Shown: piece by piece, positions 27,786-38,366 of the stretch
Layout: the number at the start of each line of letters is the position of its first letter
How positions within the stretch are numbered: position 1 is the first letter of the stretch
NCBI RefSeq assembly: GCF_001889165.1
Contig: NZ_CP016020.1
Coordinates: forward strand, 2,640,501-2,704,500
Source of the DNA: Bacillus weihaiensis
GTDB lineage: Bacteria; Bacillota; Bacilli; Bacillales; Bacillaceae
Direction: 5' to 3'
Length of the DNA stretch: 64,000 nt
Notes under the pieces: model-generated
Database searches by the model: none
What the model was told of the DNA's origin: nothing
Seen by the model: the letters and a program-made list of their open reading frames with translations, nothing else
Program-made: the position numbers and the translations under genes

Positions 27786-28001
27786 ATGAAGTTGTTCCTT
27801 ACCCAAAGCTTAGATCAAAATAAACCAATCGTCATCATTTATATGAGCAATGACGGAGATATTTCTCAGCGAAAAGTACTTGTTAAAAGAATTGGGAATA
27901 AGCATTTCATTGCATATTGTTATTTAAAAAAACAAATCCGCACATTTACTCTTGAAAACACGCTTTCCGCCGGTCATATTCGTTACTCAAAAGTTGTATA
28001 A
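27786..28001 (+). CDS. WYL-domain-like small protein
   Basis: 71 aa. The pattern IIYMSNDGDISQRKVLVKRI followed by FIAYCYLKKQIRTFTLENI-like residues is that of a minimal WYL domain, a ligand-sensing SH3-like fold usually attached to a DNA-binding domain; here it stands alone. AAGGGGAG precedes the ATG at 27786, and an in-frame ATG 25 codons earlier lacks a site. A strong terminator follows. Possible nucleotide or ssDNA sensing is inference. Confidence 0.65.
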   Translation: MKLFLTQSLDQNKPIVIIYMSNDGDISQRKVLVKRIGNKHFIAYCYLKKQIRTFTLENTLSAGHIRYSKVV

Positions 28002-28055
28002 AATTCTTGCACATTTAGTCCTTCAGTTCATATAGTATGGTAAGAATTTTAACCT

Positions 28056-28089
28056 AAAAAAGCTTCTTTCAAATATGAAGAAGCTTTTT
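28056..28089 (+). terminator. Terminator after the WYL-like gene
   Basis: Perfect stem AAAAAGCTTCTT / AAGAAGCTTTTT with a 10-base loop and a T-run. Confidence 0.88.
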
Positions 28090-28380
28090 CGTCATCAGTT
28101 TTCATTTTCTTGCCTGTCTACATGTTTTACTATCGTCAAGATGGGTATTACATAAGTAGCGCGCTACCATGACAACTTTGAAAAACATCTAAGACGCTTT
28201 AAATTCAAGTGGCGCGGCCTCGGAGCCGCAACGATATAAGAGAGGAAGGGCTTATATCTCATGCGTCATTTCCATAAGGAAAGATGTTATTGTAATATAA
28301 AATTCAGTTACATAGATGTGATTGGGGAATTGAATTATATAGGTCAGTTTTCCAGTTGCAGTAAAGACTAAAAACTATTA

Positions 28381-28411
28381 AGAGGATGACTTCATTAGGA
28401 AGTCATCCTCT
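28381..28411 (-). terminator. Terminator of the pfkA gene
   Basis: Perfect 13-bp stem AGAGGATGACTTC / GAAGTCATCCTCT, 30 bases past the stop of the phosphofructokinase gene. Confidence 0.85.
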
Positions 28412-28440
28412 ATTCAATCTAACGATATGGCAGTGCTCTA

Positions 28441-29412
<972 letters not shown>

Positions 29413-29509
29413 TCAAAGTAAGTGATATCAATTGCTGGCATACGGTAAAGATCTATGTGCCCAGGTTTAACGGCACTTGAGTAGATGCCTTGAATTAGTC
29501 CATGTACTA

Positions 29510-30193
29510 TTAAGTACTAGTATCCTTCCCTTTTTCTAAGGAAAGAAGACCACCTAAATCCTTAATCATATAATCTGGCGTGACCCCTAACTTATCAAAA
29601 ACATCCCCCTGTCGATTTACCCAAGCTGTTTCAAAACCAAATGTCTTGGCTCCCGCAATATCCCATGTATTGGAAGAAACGAACAATACTTGTTCCCGTG
29701 AAACATTTAATTTTGAGAGAACCCATTGATAGGCGATCGGAGTCGGTTTAAAGGCCTTTTTATCATCAACTGACAAAGCCGTTATGTTTTTATTACGTAA
29801 AGCTGATTGCTCAAGTAATGGTTCAAGCATACTAAAAGGTCCATTTGAGAAGACAGCCAAACGACGATCTTGTATGGATGTTATCACTTCTTCTACCTCA
29901 TCAAATAAGTTCAACCTATTATACGCGTTTAATAATTTATCTTCACTTTCTTGATTAATGGTAACATCGAGACTTTCACACGCATAATGCAGAGCTTCTT
30001 TTGTAATGATTGAAAAAGGTACATATGTCCCCATTAGCTGTCTTAAAAACGCATATTCTAACTGTTTTTTTCTCCATAATTCACTTATTTGTTTCCCTTT
30101 TCTAGGAAACAGTTCTTCACATGTCTCAATAACAGCATGTACATCAAATAATGTTCCATAAACATCAAATACAATGACATCTTTATTTTGCAT
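29510..30193 (-). CDS. HAD-superfamily hydrolase, haloacid dehalogenase type II
   Basis: 227 aa. Motif I VFDVYGTLFDV with the nucleophilic Asp near residue 9, motif II FSNGPF near 115 and motif III near 150 (DDKKAFKPTP) with Lys. C-terminal SSNTWDIAGAKTFGFETAWVNR is characteristic of the L-2-haloacid dehalogenase subfamily. These proteins may hydrolyse 2-haloacids or be general phosphatases; the substrate is uncertain. AAAGGAG precedes the ATG. Monocistronic by spacing. Confidence 0.85.
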   Translation of the reverse strand: MQNKDVIVFDVYGTLFDVHAVIETCEELFPRKGKQISELWRKKQLEYAFLRQLMGTYVPFSIITKEALHYACESLDVTINQESEDKLLNAYNRLNLFDEVEEVITSIQDRRLAVFSNGPFSMLEPLLEQSALRNKNITALSVDDKKAFKPTPIAYQWVLSKLNVSREQVLFVSSNTWDIAGAKTFGFETAWVNRQGDVFDKLGVTPDYMIKDLGGLLSLEKGKDTST

Positions 30194-30508
30194 ATTCTTG
30201 CCACTCCTTTATACACCTTTTATCTTATTCATCATTTATAATGTTTTACTTTTCCCTAACAATGTCTTCCTAAACTTTTTAACTATTCTATCTTTTCCCT
30301 GGGCGAAAATATAGAAATATGCTTAAGAGTAGTAAAGAGAAGCCAGATTTAATTCTTAAATTGAAGTACACCTCTTATATAAAAGTATATGATGTATAAA
30401 AAAATTGAATAAGTAACAATTTTATTACAAGTTACTATTTGTTGTTTAACTTTTGTACAATATTTGATAAGATAATAATTATACAAATTGCTGAAATGAG
30501 GGATTAAA

Positions 30509-31546
30509 TTGGATCATTGTAAATCTTGCTTCCAACCTCTTACTATACATAATTCTGGATATTTTTCAATTTTATTGAATGAACATACAAAATTAGAAGA
30601 GGTTTTAACGAAGCTTTATTTTCAAAAAAAGGAAAACATCTGTTTTACTAAACAGTATCATGATAAGTCTGAGCTGAAAGAGCTTCTTTCCTTTATTCGT
30701 TGTGAGCTTGGAGACTTAGCTTCATACAAAGGTGCAATTAGTATAGAAGGAAATGAAACCAACTCTGAATTTCTTTCTTTACATACAATCTATGAGCATA
30801 CCTTCCATGAGAAAACTGTCAATCTAATTAAATACGGACAATTTGAAAGCTATCTCCAACCTATTCTTAATGTTGCTACAGGAGAAATTTATGGATATGA
30901 AGCACTGTTAAGAGCAAAAGATCAATCTATCTTTCCAAGTCAGTTGTTTGAAGTAGCTAGAAAAACAGAGATGCACTCCATGTTAGATAAAAAAGCACGT
31001 GAAGTTGCCCTTTATGCCAAAAGCAAAAAGATTCCAAAAGGGGTTAAGGTTTTTATTAACTTCTTACCCTCAACCATATATAATCCTAACCATTGCTTAA
31101 AACACACATTTGAACTTGTGGAAAAATTCAATATTGATCCGAGGGATTTGGTATTTGAGGTAGTAGAAACGGAAAAAATAGAAAACATTTCTCATTTGAA
31201 AGCTATATTTCAAACATACCGCTCTCATGGAATGAAGGTGGCTCTTGATGACGTTGGAGCCGGGTATTCTACTTTAGACATGCTAACAAAATTAAGACCA
31301 GACTATATTAAAGTTGACCGACAATACATTACAGACTGCCACCTTAATAAGGAAAGTCAAACTTTCCTACAAGGTGTTATCACCTTAGCTAAGGAATTAC
31401 ATATTACCGTTCTTGCTGAAGGTATCGAACAAGAGCAAGAATATGATTACTTGAAGAATCAGGGAGTATCATTAGCTCAAGGCTATTTTATAGGAAAACC
31501 AAGCCCTACTCCTTTACTAAGCTATAAAGTGGCTACCTCATTCTAA
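30509..31546 (+). CDS. EAL-domain c-di-GMP phosphodiesterase
   Basis: 345-aa cytoplasmic protein. The C-terminal EAL domain (residues ~95-335) has the catalytic pattern YEALLRAK, NFLPS, FEVVETE, ALDDVGAGYS, KVDRQYI, AEGIEQ and QGYFIGKP, so it should hydrolyse c-di-GMP to pGpG. The N-terminal ~90 residues start MDHCKSC and carry a CxxC plus a later Cys pair, perhaps a small metal site; this part is unlike known regulatory domains I can name. The TTG start follows GAGGGA. Single gene with a strong terminator. Its target may be motility or biofilm control. Confidence 0.88.
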   Translation: MDHCKSCFQPLTIHNSGYFSILLNEHTKLEEVLTKLYFQKKENICFTKQYHDKSELKELLSFIRCELGDLASYKGAISIEGNETNSEFLSLHTIYEHTFHEKTVNLIKYGQFESYLQPILNVATGEIYGYEALLRAKDQSIFPSQLFEVARKTEMHSMLDKKAREVALYAKSKKIPKGVKVFINFLPSTIYNPNHCLKHTFELVEKFNIDPRDLVFEVVETEKIENISHLKAIFQTYRSHGMKVALDDVGAGYSTLDMLTKLRPDYIKVDRQYITDCHLNKESQTFLQGVITLAKELHITVLAEGIEQEQEYDYLKNQGVSLAQGYFIGKPSPTPLLSYKVATSF

Positions 31547-31600
31547 AAAGTCTATTTTTTTGGAAATTAATGACTCATTAGTACTGGAGCTATTTATATA

Positions 31601-31635
31601 AAAAACGATTGTCGGTATGTCGACAATCGTTTTTT
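31601..31635 (+). terminator. Terminator of the EAL gene
   Basis: Perfect stem AAAACGATTGTCG / CGACAATCGTTTT with a 6-base loop and T-run. Confidence 0.88.
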
Positions 31636-31636
31636 A

Positions 31637-32220
31637 TTAGTCTTATTTGTAAAAACTCTTTATTTTATCAGGACTAGTTACCGTTTTAGAGGATATTCTG
31701 ATAGAATGTTCACCTAAACGACAAGTTAATCTTCTTTTTCGTCATGAATATAAGTTAATAAAAAGTCAGAAAATGACGTTTATTTTAACTTTTATGTGAA
31801 TCGATTCATTCATTGTGATATCGTTCTGCCGATTTAAAGGCGAAAGCCGACATTATCCGCTTCTTTATGTATAAAACAATTCTCCAGGCCTTGTTAAGGT
31901 CGATTCAATTGTGATAAATTCCCTCACCCTTGAATGAATATTTCCCTTGATAATACAACTTGCACTATCCCCTACTCAGACTAAGAAGAGCCAGACACAC
32001 TACCTCACTAGACGATGGATATGATCCTTGAATAAAAAAATATGCCGATGAAATCTATGAGATTTAGAAGAATGCCTTGCAAAAAAGCAAGGGAATATGG
32101 AATATAGAAGCCTACCCAACAAATGAAGGGGTTTACGCCTTCTATCGGAGGTAGTTAAAGAGTCAGCAAAATCTTCTCCAAGTGTTTCAGCAGCTTGTAA
32201 CAGAAGGCTCTCGCCTCTTG
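31637..32220. other. Gene-poor region between the EAL gene and ykvY
   Basis: About 580 bases without a credible reading frame. It contains a short AATATAGAAGCC...CTATCGGAGG stretch just before the family-A repeat, which may be decayed coding DNA. I recognise nothing else. Confidence 0.4.
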
Positions 32221-32397
32221 CGGGAGGTGTTGTTTACGTGAGACCCCACAGCCTTACCGCCCGCCCCGCATAAAGCGAGCAACTGGAGCGGAATTCAACT
32301 ATACGGACACTTGATAAATAGCTACAAGCTTACGACACTAGCAAAATTTAAAAGGTATCTAAATTCTGTAGGACTGTGTTTCTTTAAAATAAGCATG
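32221..32397 (+). repeat. Dispersed intergenic repeat, family A, copy 2
   Basis: Best-preserved copy in the window: GCGGGAGG, GTGAGACCCCACAG, CCGCCCGCCCCGC, AAAGCGAGCAACTGGAGCGG, AATTCAAC, GACACTTGATAAATAGC, TAAAAGGTATCTAAATTCTG and GTTTCTTTAAAATAAGCATG in this order. The last blocks are shared with copies 1 and 3. It lies downstream of the ykvY-like gene's 3' end. Confidence 0.75.
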
Positions 32398-32452
32398 TAT
32401 TTTATGAAATTAATTAGTCGATCAACTAACTTAATCAACTAATTAATTAATT

Positions 32453-33568
32453 CTATTTTACCTCTTCCTGTAAAACGGTAAATTCCTTTGATAAGTTAGT
32501 AAGTGTTTCATGCCCATCTTTCGTAATCAACACATCATCTTCTATTCGAACTCCACCTACTTGTGGCACGTAAATTCCCGGTTCAATTGTATATACCATA
32601 CCTTCTTGTAGTATTTCATCATTGGTATGACTCATTGATGGGTATTCATGAACATTAATGCCTAATCCATGACCAAGTCGATGTGGAAAAAAGTCTCCAT
32701 ACCCAGCATCTGTAATGACTGTTCTAGCTATTTGATCAAGGTCTCCGATTCTTACACCGGGTTTACTCGCTTCTAGTGCTGCTTTTTGCGCCTTCAAAAC
32801 AGTATTGTAAATTTCTTCTTGCTTTTTATTAAAGGACTTATACACATATGTTCTCGTAATATCAGAGCAATACCCTTCTAATACAACACCTAGATCAAAT
32901 AAAACAAAATCTCCTTCTGATAACGTTTTTAGCCCTGGGTTTCCATGAGGGTCTCCACTTTTTTCACCGAAAAGAACCATTGTAGAAAATGACATTTCGC
33001 GTATCCCTTTTTTCTTCAACTCATATTCAATGGTTGCGAGTACTTCCATTTCAGTCACACCAGTTTTAAGAGCATGAATGCCCACCTGAACACCAAAGTC
33101 AGCCAATTCTGCAGCTTTTCTCAAAATGTTTATTTCATCATGATCTTTCACAACTCTCATCCTATTCAATGCTTCCTCTATTGAAACGAAGTGTGCATTA
33201 GGTGTGATTGTTGACAAAGCTTCAACCCTACTATACGGAACAACTTCCTTCTCAATCGCCACTTTTTCTATCTTCCCTAGCTTGCGGCTAGCAATAGCTG
33301 ATTGTATCTTAATCCAAGGGTCTTCATGATCAGCGTAACCTACTATTTCGCCTTTCCAACCTGCTGTTTTTGCTTGATTTACCTCCATCTGAGGACAAAT
33401 AAAGAAAGGGGCAATATGACCACTAAATAAAAATAAACCCATCAATCTCTCATGAGGATCGGTATAAAAGTTCGTTAAGTAAAATACATTTTCCTTAGAC
33501 TGAATAAAACACATGTTTATATCTTCAGCCTCTAAATAGGCTTTTAATTTATGTAATCGATGTTCCAT
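32453..33568 (-). CDS. ykvY: Xaa-Pro dipeptidase/aminopeptidase P family protein (M24), YkvY-like
   Basis: Cytosolic metallopeptidase that would cleave X-Pro bonds, 371 aa. It has a creatinase-like N-terminal domain (~1-130) and an M24 pita-bread domain. The dinuclear metal ligands appear as DLGVVLEGYCSDITRTY (two Asp), HGLGINVHEYPS (His), TIEPGIYVP (Glu) and GVRIEDDVLI (Glu). A GTG at 33577 is in frame; the ATG at 33568 has better spacing from GAAGGG. The name rests on synteny with B. subtilis zosA-ykvY and family. Substrate range is not visible. Confidence 0.85.
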   Translation of the reverse strand: MEHRLHKLKAYLEAEDINMCFIQSKENVFYLTNFYTDPHERLMGLFLFSGHIAPFFICPQMEVNQAKTAGWKGEIVGYADHEDPWIKIQSAIASRKLGKIEKVAIEKEVVPYSRVEALSTITPNAHFVSIEEALNRMRVVKDHDEINILRKAAELADFGVQVGIHALKTGVTEMEVLATIEYELKKKGIREMSFSTMVLFGEKSGDPHGNPGLKTLSEGDFVLFDLGVVLEGYCSDITRTYVYKSFNKKQEEIYNTVLKAQKAALEASKPGVRIGDLDQIARTVITDAGYGDFFPHRLGHGLGINVHEYPSMSHTNDEILQEGMVYTIEPGIYVPQVGGVRIEDDVLITKDGHETLTNLSKEFTVLQEEVK

Positions 33569-33913
33569 TCTTCCCACTACCCTTCAACTATTCTACTATA
33601 ATCATAGCAATTGAGTGTAAAAAGTACAATCTTCCCAGAAGCAGGAACAGTAAAATTATACATATGATAAAAACAAAGAAAAGACTTAAAAATATGTTCT
33701 AAAACCTTGTACAGTGCTCTTGTCCTATAAATAAGACTGGTTTTTCCTATTAATATAATCATTATGTTATGAACCAATAAGGATCACAGGTGTGAACAAA
33801 TTCTGAAAGGGACCCGATTCTTTTTGTAGTACCGCTCCCATAAAAACCTTTTACCGTGATTTATCTTATTGAAAAAGGTACACTATATGTACGTTAAAAA
33901 GATGGAGGATATT
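33569..33913. other. Divergent intergenic region between ykvY and the glycosyltransferase gene
   Basis: About 345 bases holding the two divergent promoters. A possible plus-strand element TTGAAA... lies near 33870, but no clear -10 box. No repeats, genes or structured RNA recognised. Confidence 0.4.
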
Positions 33914-35032
33914 ATGTTCATTTTTATTTCAATCTTGTTTATTTTTCTTATTTGGACAATCTGCAATTCTCTCTTTATGCCAAAGTTAGCTCCCTATACA
34001 CGCATGAAGAAGAATCCACTTGTATCCATACTTATCCCTTTACGAAATGAAGAAAATAATGTACCACATTTAGTCTCATCACTAAAAAATTTAACTTATT
34101 CTAATATAGAAATCATCCTACTTGATGATCAATCAACCGACTCTACAAAAACGATAATTGAAGGGATGATTAAAAACGATTCTCGATTTACTTTAGTAGA
34201 AGGATCTACACTTCCCTCAGGGTGGACAGGCAAAGTCCATGCTTGTTACCAATTAAGCAGGTATGCAAAGGGAGATTATTTTTTGTTTTTAGATGCAGAT
34301 ATACGTCTCCACCAAGATACCATTCAAGTTGCTCTTTCTACTCTTAAGAGAATGGAGGGGAAATTATTAACTGGTTTCCCAAAATTTCCAGTTACATTGT
34401 TTTTAGAAAAGCTTCTCGTTCCGATGCAGCATTTCATCATTTACTTTCATTTACCACTACTTTTAGCAAATTATACGAAATTCTCTGCCGCTTCAGCAGC
34501 TCATGGATCTTTTATGTTGTTTGAAAAAAATGCGTATAAAAACATTGGGGGACATTCTGCCATCAAAGATTCTTTACTTGATGATGTTCACCTTGCAAGA
34601 ATGATGAAAAAAAAGGGAGAAAAAGTTGTCTTAGCTAATATTACACAATTCGTAAGCTGTTACATGTATTCTAGTAATCGAGATGTTTGGGAAGGCTTTA
34701 AAAAGAATATTTTTGTCGGTATCGGTCGTTCCGTATTTATGGCATCATTTCTTATTATTTTTTACCTGATCTTTTATGTGTCACCTGTAGTTTTTATTCT
34801 GTATGGTCTATTTGAAATTATTTACTATCAGCACCTAAATTTGCACCATTTTTTACCATACATAATCATTGTTATTCAAAAATGGTTTATTGATTTTCAA
34901 TCAAAGCAGAAACCTACATTGTCTTTTTTCATACCAGCTTCTGCAATTGCCTTTATTTCTTTACTTATTGTTTCAATGGGTTCATCATTAAGGAATAAAG
35001 GGTATCATTGGAAGGGAAGAACTTATCAATAA
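33914..35032 (+). CDS. Family 2 glycosyltransferase (membrane-anchored)
   Basis: 372 aa. One N-terminal membrane helix (1-22), a GT-A domain with LVSILIPLRNEENNVP, LDDQSTDST and DADIR (DXD-type), the GWTGKVHACYQ segment near 113 and LLDDVHLARMMKKKGE near 240, then two to three C-terminal membrane helices. The W-T-G-K motif resembles HpnB and diaponeurosporenoate glycosyltransferase relatives, so a carotenoid or lipid acceptor is possible (inference). ATGGAGGATATT precedes the ATG at 33914; earlier in-frame ATGs lack a site. Probably co-transcribed with the 35142 gene. Confidence 0.85.
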   Translation: MFIFISILFIFLIWTICNSLFMPKLAPYTRMKKNPLVSILIPLRNEENNVPHLVSSLKNLTYSNIEIILLDDQSTDSTKTIIEGMIKNDSRFTLVEGSTLPSGWTGKVHACYQLSRYAKGDYFLFLDADIRLHQDTIQVALSTLKRMEGKLLTGFPKFPVTLFLEKLLVPMQHFIIYFHLPLLLANYTKFSAASAAHGSFMLFEKNAYKNIGGHSAIKDSLLDDVHLARMMKKKGEKVVLANITQFVSCYMYSSNRDVWEGFKKNIFVGIGRSVFMASFLIIFYLIFYVSPVVFILYGLFEIIYYQHLNLHHFLPYIIIVIQKWFIDFQSKQKPTLSFFIPASAIAFISLLIVSMGSSLRNKGYHWKGRTYQ

Positions 35033-35141
35033 AAAGTCGAAATTTGTAATCTTATTTTAATATTGGATGGATATTTTTCTTAATTCTTTTCTTGTATAAT
35101 AAAATATATCTATCTTTTTTCCTATTAAGGGGTTGTTCGTT

Positions 35142-35348
35142 TTGTTGCTACAATGGGTTAAACGCCATATTGTTGCGGTACTCTGTATTATTGGAGGGAT
35201 CGCACCAATTGTTGGAATGCTATTAATTGATTATTTTTATTATAGTACAATTTTCGGCTGGATCATTGGTTTTTGCTGTTATGTTACGTCCTATTTTATT
35301 GTAAGCTATTCTCCGGATGAGGAAGAAGCAACAATTTTGAAGCAATAA
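35142..35348 (+). CDS. Small two-helix membrane protein
   Basis: 68-71 aa with two strongly hydrophobic helices (about residues 10-28 and 34-57) and an acidic SPDEEEATI tail. Starts are TTG codons; the one at 35142 lies nine bases after AAGGGG. A terminator with a perfect 9-bp stem follows. It comes 100 bases after the glycosyltransferase gene and may be its partner. No known motif. Confidence 0.6.
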   Translation: MLLQWVKRHIVAVLCIIGGIAPIVGMLLIDYFYYSTIFGWIIGFCCYVTSYFIVSYSPDEEEATILKQ

Positions 35349-35377
35349 AAACTCCTATTTATGTTTATTTCTACCCT

Positions 35378-35407
35378 AAAACGTTCATATAAGTAGAACG
35401 TTTTTTT
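35378..35407 (+). terminator. Terminator after the glycosyltransferase unit
   Basis: Stem AAAACGTTC / GAACGTTTT with a 9-base loop and seven T residues. Confidence 0.85.
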
Positions 35408-35736
35408 ATTTTATTGGTTTTCATAAAAATTTATTACTTTCCTAACAAAATACTCCTAGTACCTCACTCACACCTCTTTTACAATCTCATATTACATACC
35501 ATTCAATTGCAAACGTCTTTTCTCTAAACAGATGCGATCTTGTAACAAATATATGTCCGGTCAAGGCATCACCTGGGGAGTCTCCCTTTTGGACACCATT
35601 CCACCCAACCATCAAATTGCAAAACATCCATATTAAACTTTAACACACACTCGTTTTTATATGATAAAATACCTTTAAGTTAACTTATGATAAATGATCG
35701 TTAACATTTTAACTTGTTATCACTTGGAGGAATTGT
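35408..35736. other. Intergenic region upstream of the DUF1284 gene
   Basis: 330 bases. GGGGAGTCTCCCTTTT near 35575 can form a short hairpin. Apart from the promoter of the DUF1284 gene (not pinned) I see nothing in it. Confidence 0.4.
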
Positions 35737-36153
35737 ATGTTCAAGCTTCGAGGTCATCATCTTTTTTGTTTAATGGGATATCGGGGAATGGGGTATTCGA
35801 AAGAATACGTCGAGAATATGACAAAGATTCATCAAACGTTAAGGGCTCATCCTAACACACTAGTTGAGCTTGTTCTAGGACCAGATCAGTTATGCGAAAA
35901 ATATCCAAACTCTGGTGATTACCATTGTCAGGACGTAAATATATTTGAAAGAGACGCTACTATTCTAAGGAAAGTAAACCTTGAAACTGGTCAACGACTT
36001 CCCTGGAAAGAAATTGAGAATCGTATAAAGAAATATGTACTCCCTTCTGATATTCAAACAGTTTGTAAAACTTGCTCTTGGCGTACATATGGCGTCTGCG
36101 AAGAAGGAATTGAAGATATGTTAAGTGGCAATGGTTTAAGAAAAGTTGATTAA
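35737..36153 (+). CDS. DUF1284 cysteine-rich protein
   Basis: 138 aa, small and cysteine-rich. It begins FKLRGHHLFCLMGYRGMGYS, the family signature as I recall it, and has further Cys at LCEKYP, HCQD, VCKTCSW and GVCEEG, suitable for metal or Fe-S binding. Function is unknown in the family. GGAGGAATT precedes the ATG. A 124-bp repeat follows, in the convergent gap toward zosA. Confidence 0.82.
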   Translation: MFKLRGHHLFCLMGYRGMGYSKEYVENMTKIHQTLRAHPNTLVELVLGPDQLCEKYPNSGDYHCQDVNIFERDATILRKVNLETGQRLPWKEIENRIKKYVLPSDIQTVCKTCSWRTYGVCEEGIEDMLSGNGLRKVD

Positions 36154-36171
36154 ATATAAGATATAAGCCAA

Positions 36172-36295
36172 AAGAGGCTGGGACAGAAGTGCCTGGCATC
36201 TTATCGTAACGACTATATGTACGCACTGATTTATCTAGTGCACACAATAGTTTGTATCGGAGGGTGCCTGGCTCTTTGTTTTGTCCCAGCCTCTT
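36172..36295. repeat. 124-bp repeat with inverted ends, copy 1
   Basis: Ends AAGAGGCTGGGACA and TGTCCCAGCCTCTT are perfectly inverted; GTGCCTGGC occurs twice inside. Copy 2 at 63632-63752 is almost identical. It sits in the gap between convergent genes (DUF1284 and zosA) and ends in TTTTTTT, so it may serve as a bidirectional terminator or be a MITE-like mobile unit. Confidence 0.75.
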
Positions 36296-36298
36296 TTT

Positions 36299-38227
36299 TT
36301 AGTTACCTTTTAATAATCGTAACCCATTTAAAATTACAAGAATTGTGCTGCCTTCATGTCCAATAACTCCTAAAGGTAAGTCTAATACTTGAAAGAAGTT
36401 TGAACAAATTAACAAGACAATGACTGACATGGAGAAAATAATATTTTGCTTTATGATTCGATTCATCTTGTGTGAAAGCTTAACAGCATTTGTAAGTTTT
36501 GATAATTCATTTTTCATTAACACAATATCGGCTGTTTCTAACGCAACATCCGTTCCTTCACCCATTGCAATACCTACGTCAGATATCGCTAGAGCTGGTG
36601 CATCATTTATTCCGTCCCCTATCATTGTGACGGTTCCCAGCTCTTTTTTCAGGCTCTTAAGTTCAACTACCTTATCTTCTGGTAAGCATTCTGCTTTAAA
36701 TTCATCAATCTCAAGCTCCTGGGCAATCGCTTCTGCTGTGGCTTTACTGTCGCCAGTTAGCATAACTGTTTTAATACCATTTGCTTTTAATAGGCGAATA
36801 GCTTCTTTTGCCTCTTGTCGTACAACATCCTTAAGGGCTATTAAACCGACAATCTTATTATCTCTCATAACATATACAATTGTCTTCCCCTCTTTTGCCA
36901 AACCTTCACTCATACCCTCTTGAAAATTCTTAGCATTTTCCGAACCTACAAAATCAGCTTTTCCAATCTTCCATTCAACTCCATTTAAAATAGCACCGAC
37001 ACCAAAACCAGTTTTTTCATCTACAGATAACATGTTTACTTCTATTTTCGGAAGCTTTATTTTCAGATTTTTCACGATAGCTTTTGCTAATGGATGCGTA
37101 GACTGATTTTCAATTGTAATGACAGCTGCTAGAAACTCATTTTTATTGATGGTTTCAGCTACAATCATATCTGTAACAGTAGGCTCACCTTTTGTTAAGG
37201 TTCCAGTTTTATCAAACACAACAGCTTTTGTTTTGCTTAACTGCTCTAAATGTATGCCACCCTTGAATAAAAGCCCGTTTTTGGCTCCATTACTAATAGC
37301 TGATAAAGTAGCAGGCATAATCGACGCAACCAATGCACATGGTGAAGCAACCACCATAAGTACGAGAGCACGATAAATCGTTTCATTCCAACTCCAACCT
37401 AAAGCAAAATGTGGTAAAACCATCATGATGGCGACTAATGCTAGAACAGCTTTAACATATGTTCCTTCAAATTTTTCAATAAATTGCTGTGACGGAGATT
37501 TTTCTGATTGAGCAGACTGTACCAATTCTACAATTTTATGAAACATCGTTTCCGTACTTTTTTTCGTGACCTTTATTGTAATCGATCCATTTCCATTCAC
37601 AGTACCCGCAAAAACCTCGTCATGTTCGTTCTTTTCAATAGGCATTGATTCACCAGTGATAGCAGCCTGATCTATATTTGTCTTGCCGGTGAGGATAACA
37701 CCATCAGCAGGTACACGTTCACCTGGCTTCACGACTATTGTATCTCCTATCGTGAGTGCCTCAACCTGTACCTTCGTTTCTTTACCATTCACTAGCAACA
37801 CGGCTTCCTCAGGTTGAAGACTCATTAATGCATATATCTCTCTTTGACTTTTATTCATTGTGTATGTTTCTAACGCACCACTTAGGGCAAATATAAAAAT
37901 AAGAATGGCTCCTTCTGCCCAATATCCAATAATGGCAGAACCAATTGCTGCAAAGACCATTAATAATTCTACGTTCAATTTCTTCTCAGCGATCGTTTCT
38001 TCAATTCCTTCTTTTGCCTTAGCGTACCCTCCTATGAGGAAAGCCAGGATAAATAAGGGAATTGATATGGCCTCATTTCCTTGGTGGTTAAACATCCATC
38101 CAAGTAAAATGAGCACCCCTGAAATGATGGCATTAACTAGCTCTATATGCTCCATCCATTTACTAACTAAAGAATGATCGTCGGCGTTCTTTGAATCGTT
38201 CAGTTGAGATATTGTACTTGCTTCCAT
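36299..38227 (-). CDS. zosA: P1B-type metal-transporting ATPase ZosA/PfeT
   Basis: Heavy-metal efflux ATPase of 642 aa without an N-terminal CxxC metal domain. It has eight or so membrane helices, the transport motif SPC (VVASPCALV, residues near 345), phosphorylation motif DKTGTLTKG, TGESMP, and the hinge GDGINDAPA. SPC and overall length fit the P1B-4 group, and the B. subtilis neighbour order stoA-zosA-ykvY is kept. In B. subtilis the protein exports Fe(II) and is PerR-regulated; a PerR-box-like palindrome lies upstream here. The ATG at 38227 is placed by AAGGAG eight bases away; one two codons earlier is too close. Confidence 0.9.
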   Translation of the reverse strand: MEASTISQLNDSKNADDHSLVSKWMEHIELVNAIISGVLILLGWMFNHQGNEAISIPLFILAFLIGGYAKAKEGIEETIAEKKLNVELLMVFAAIGSAIIGYWAEGAILIFIFALSGALETYTMNKSQREIYALMSLQPEEAVLLVNGKETKVQVEALTIGDTIVVKPGERVPADGVILTGKTNIDQAAITGESMPIEKNEHDEVFAGTVNGNGSITIKVTKKSTETMFHKIVELVQSAQSEKSPSQQFIEKFEGTYVKAVLALVAIMMVLPHFALGWSWNETIYRALVLMVVASPCALVASIMPATLSAISNGAKNGLLFKGGIHLEQLSKTKAVVFDKTGTLTKGEPTVTDMIVAETINKNEFLAAVITIENQSTHPLAKAIVKNLKIKLPKIEVNMLSVDEKTGFGVGAILNGVEWKIGKADFVGSENAKNFQEGMSEGLAKEGKTIVYVMRDNKIVGLIALKDVVRQEAKEAIRLLKANGIKTVMLTGDSKATAEAIAQELEIDEFKAECLPEDKVVELKSLKKELGTVTMIGDGINDAPALAISDVGIAMGEGTDVALETADIVLMKNELSKLTNAVKLSHKMNRIIKQNIIFSMSVIVLLICSNFFQVLDLPLGVIGHEGSTILVILNGLRLLKGN

Positions 38228-38366
38228 TTTCATCGCTCCTTCTAATTGAGAATAAGATTCATCTTCAATACTTTTATAGAAACTTGAATAAAGATTTTAA
38301 TTATTGGTTTCTCCTTGATTTATCTAACATAGTATAAATTATACCATCTCATTCTTCACTTTCAAG

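Noticed and set aside
28212-28227. GC-rich GCGGC/GCCGC hairpin near 28.2 kb
   Set aside because: Single short stem with no conserved context; insufficient for a call.
35960-36247. 95-codon minus-strand frame starting CALDKSVRTYSRYDK
   Set aside because: Its start is the 124-bp repeat; the same start recurs at 63707, so the frame reflects the repeat, not a protein.
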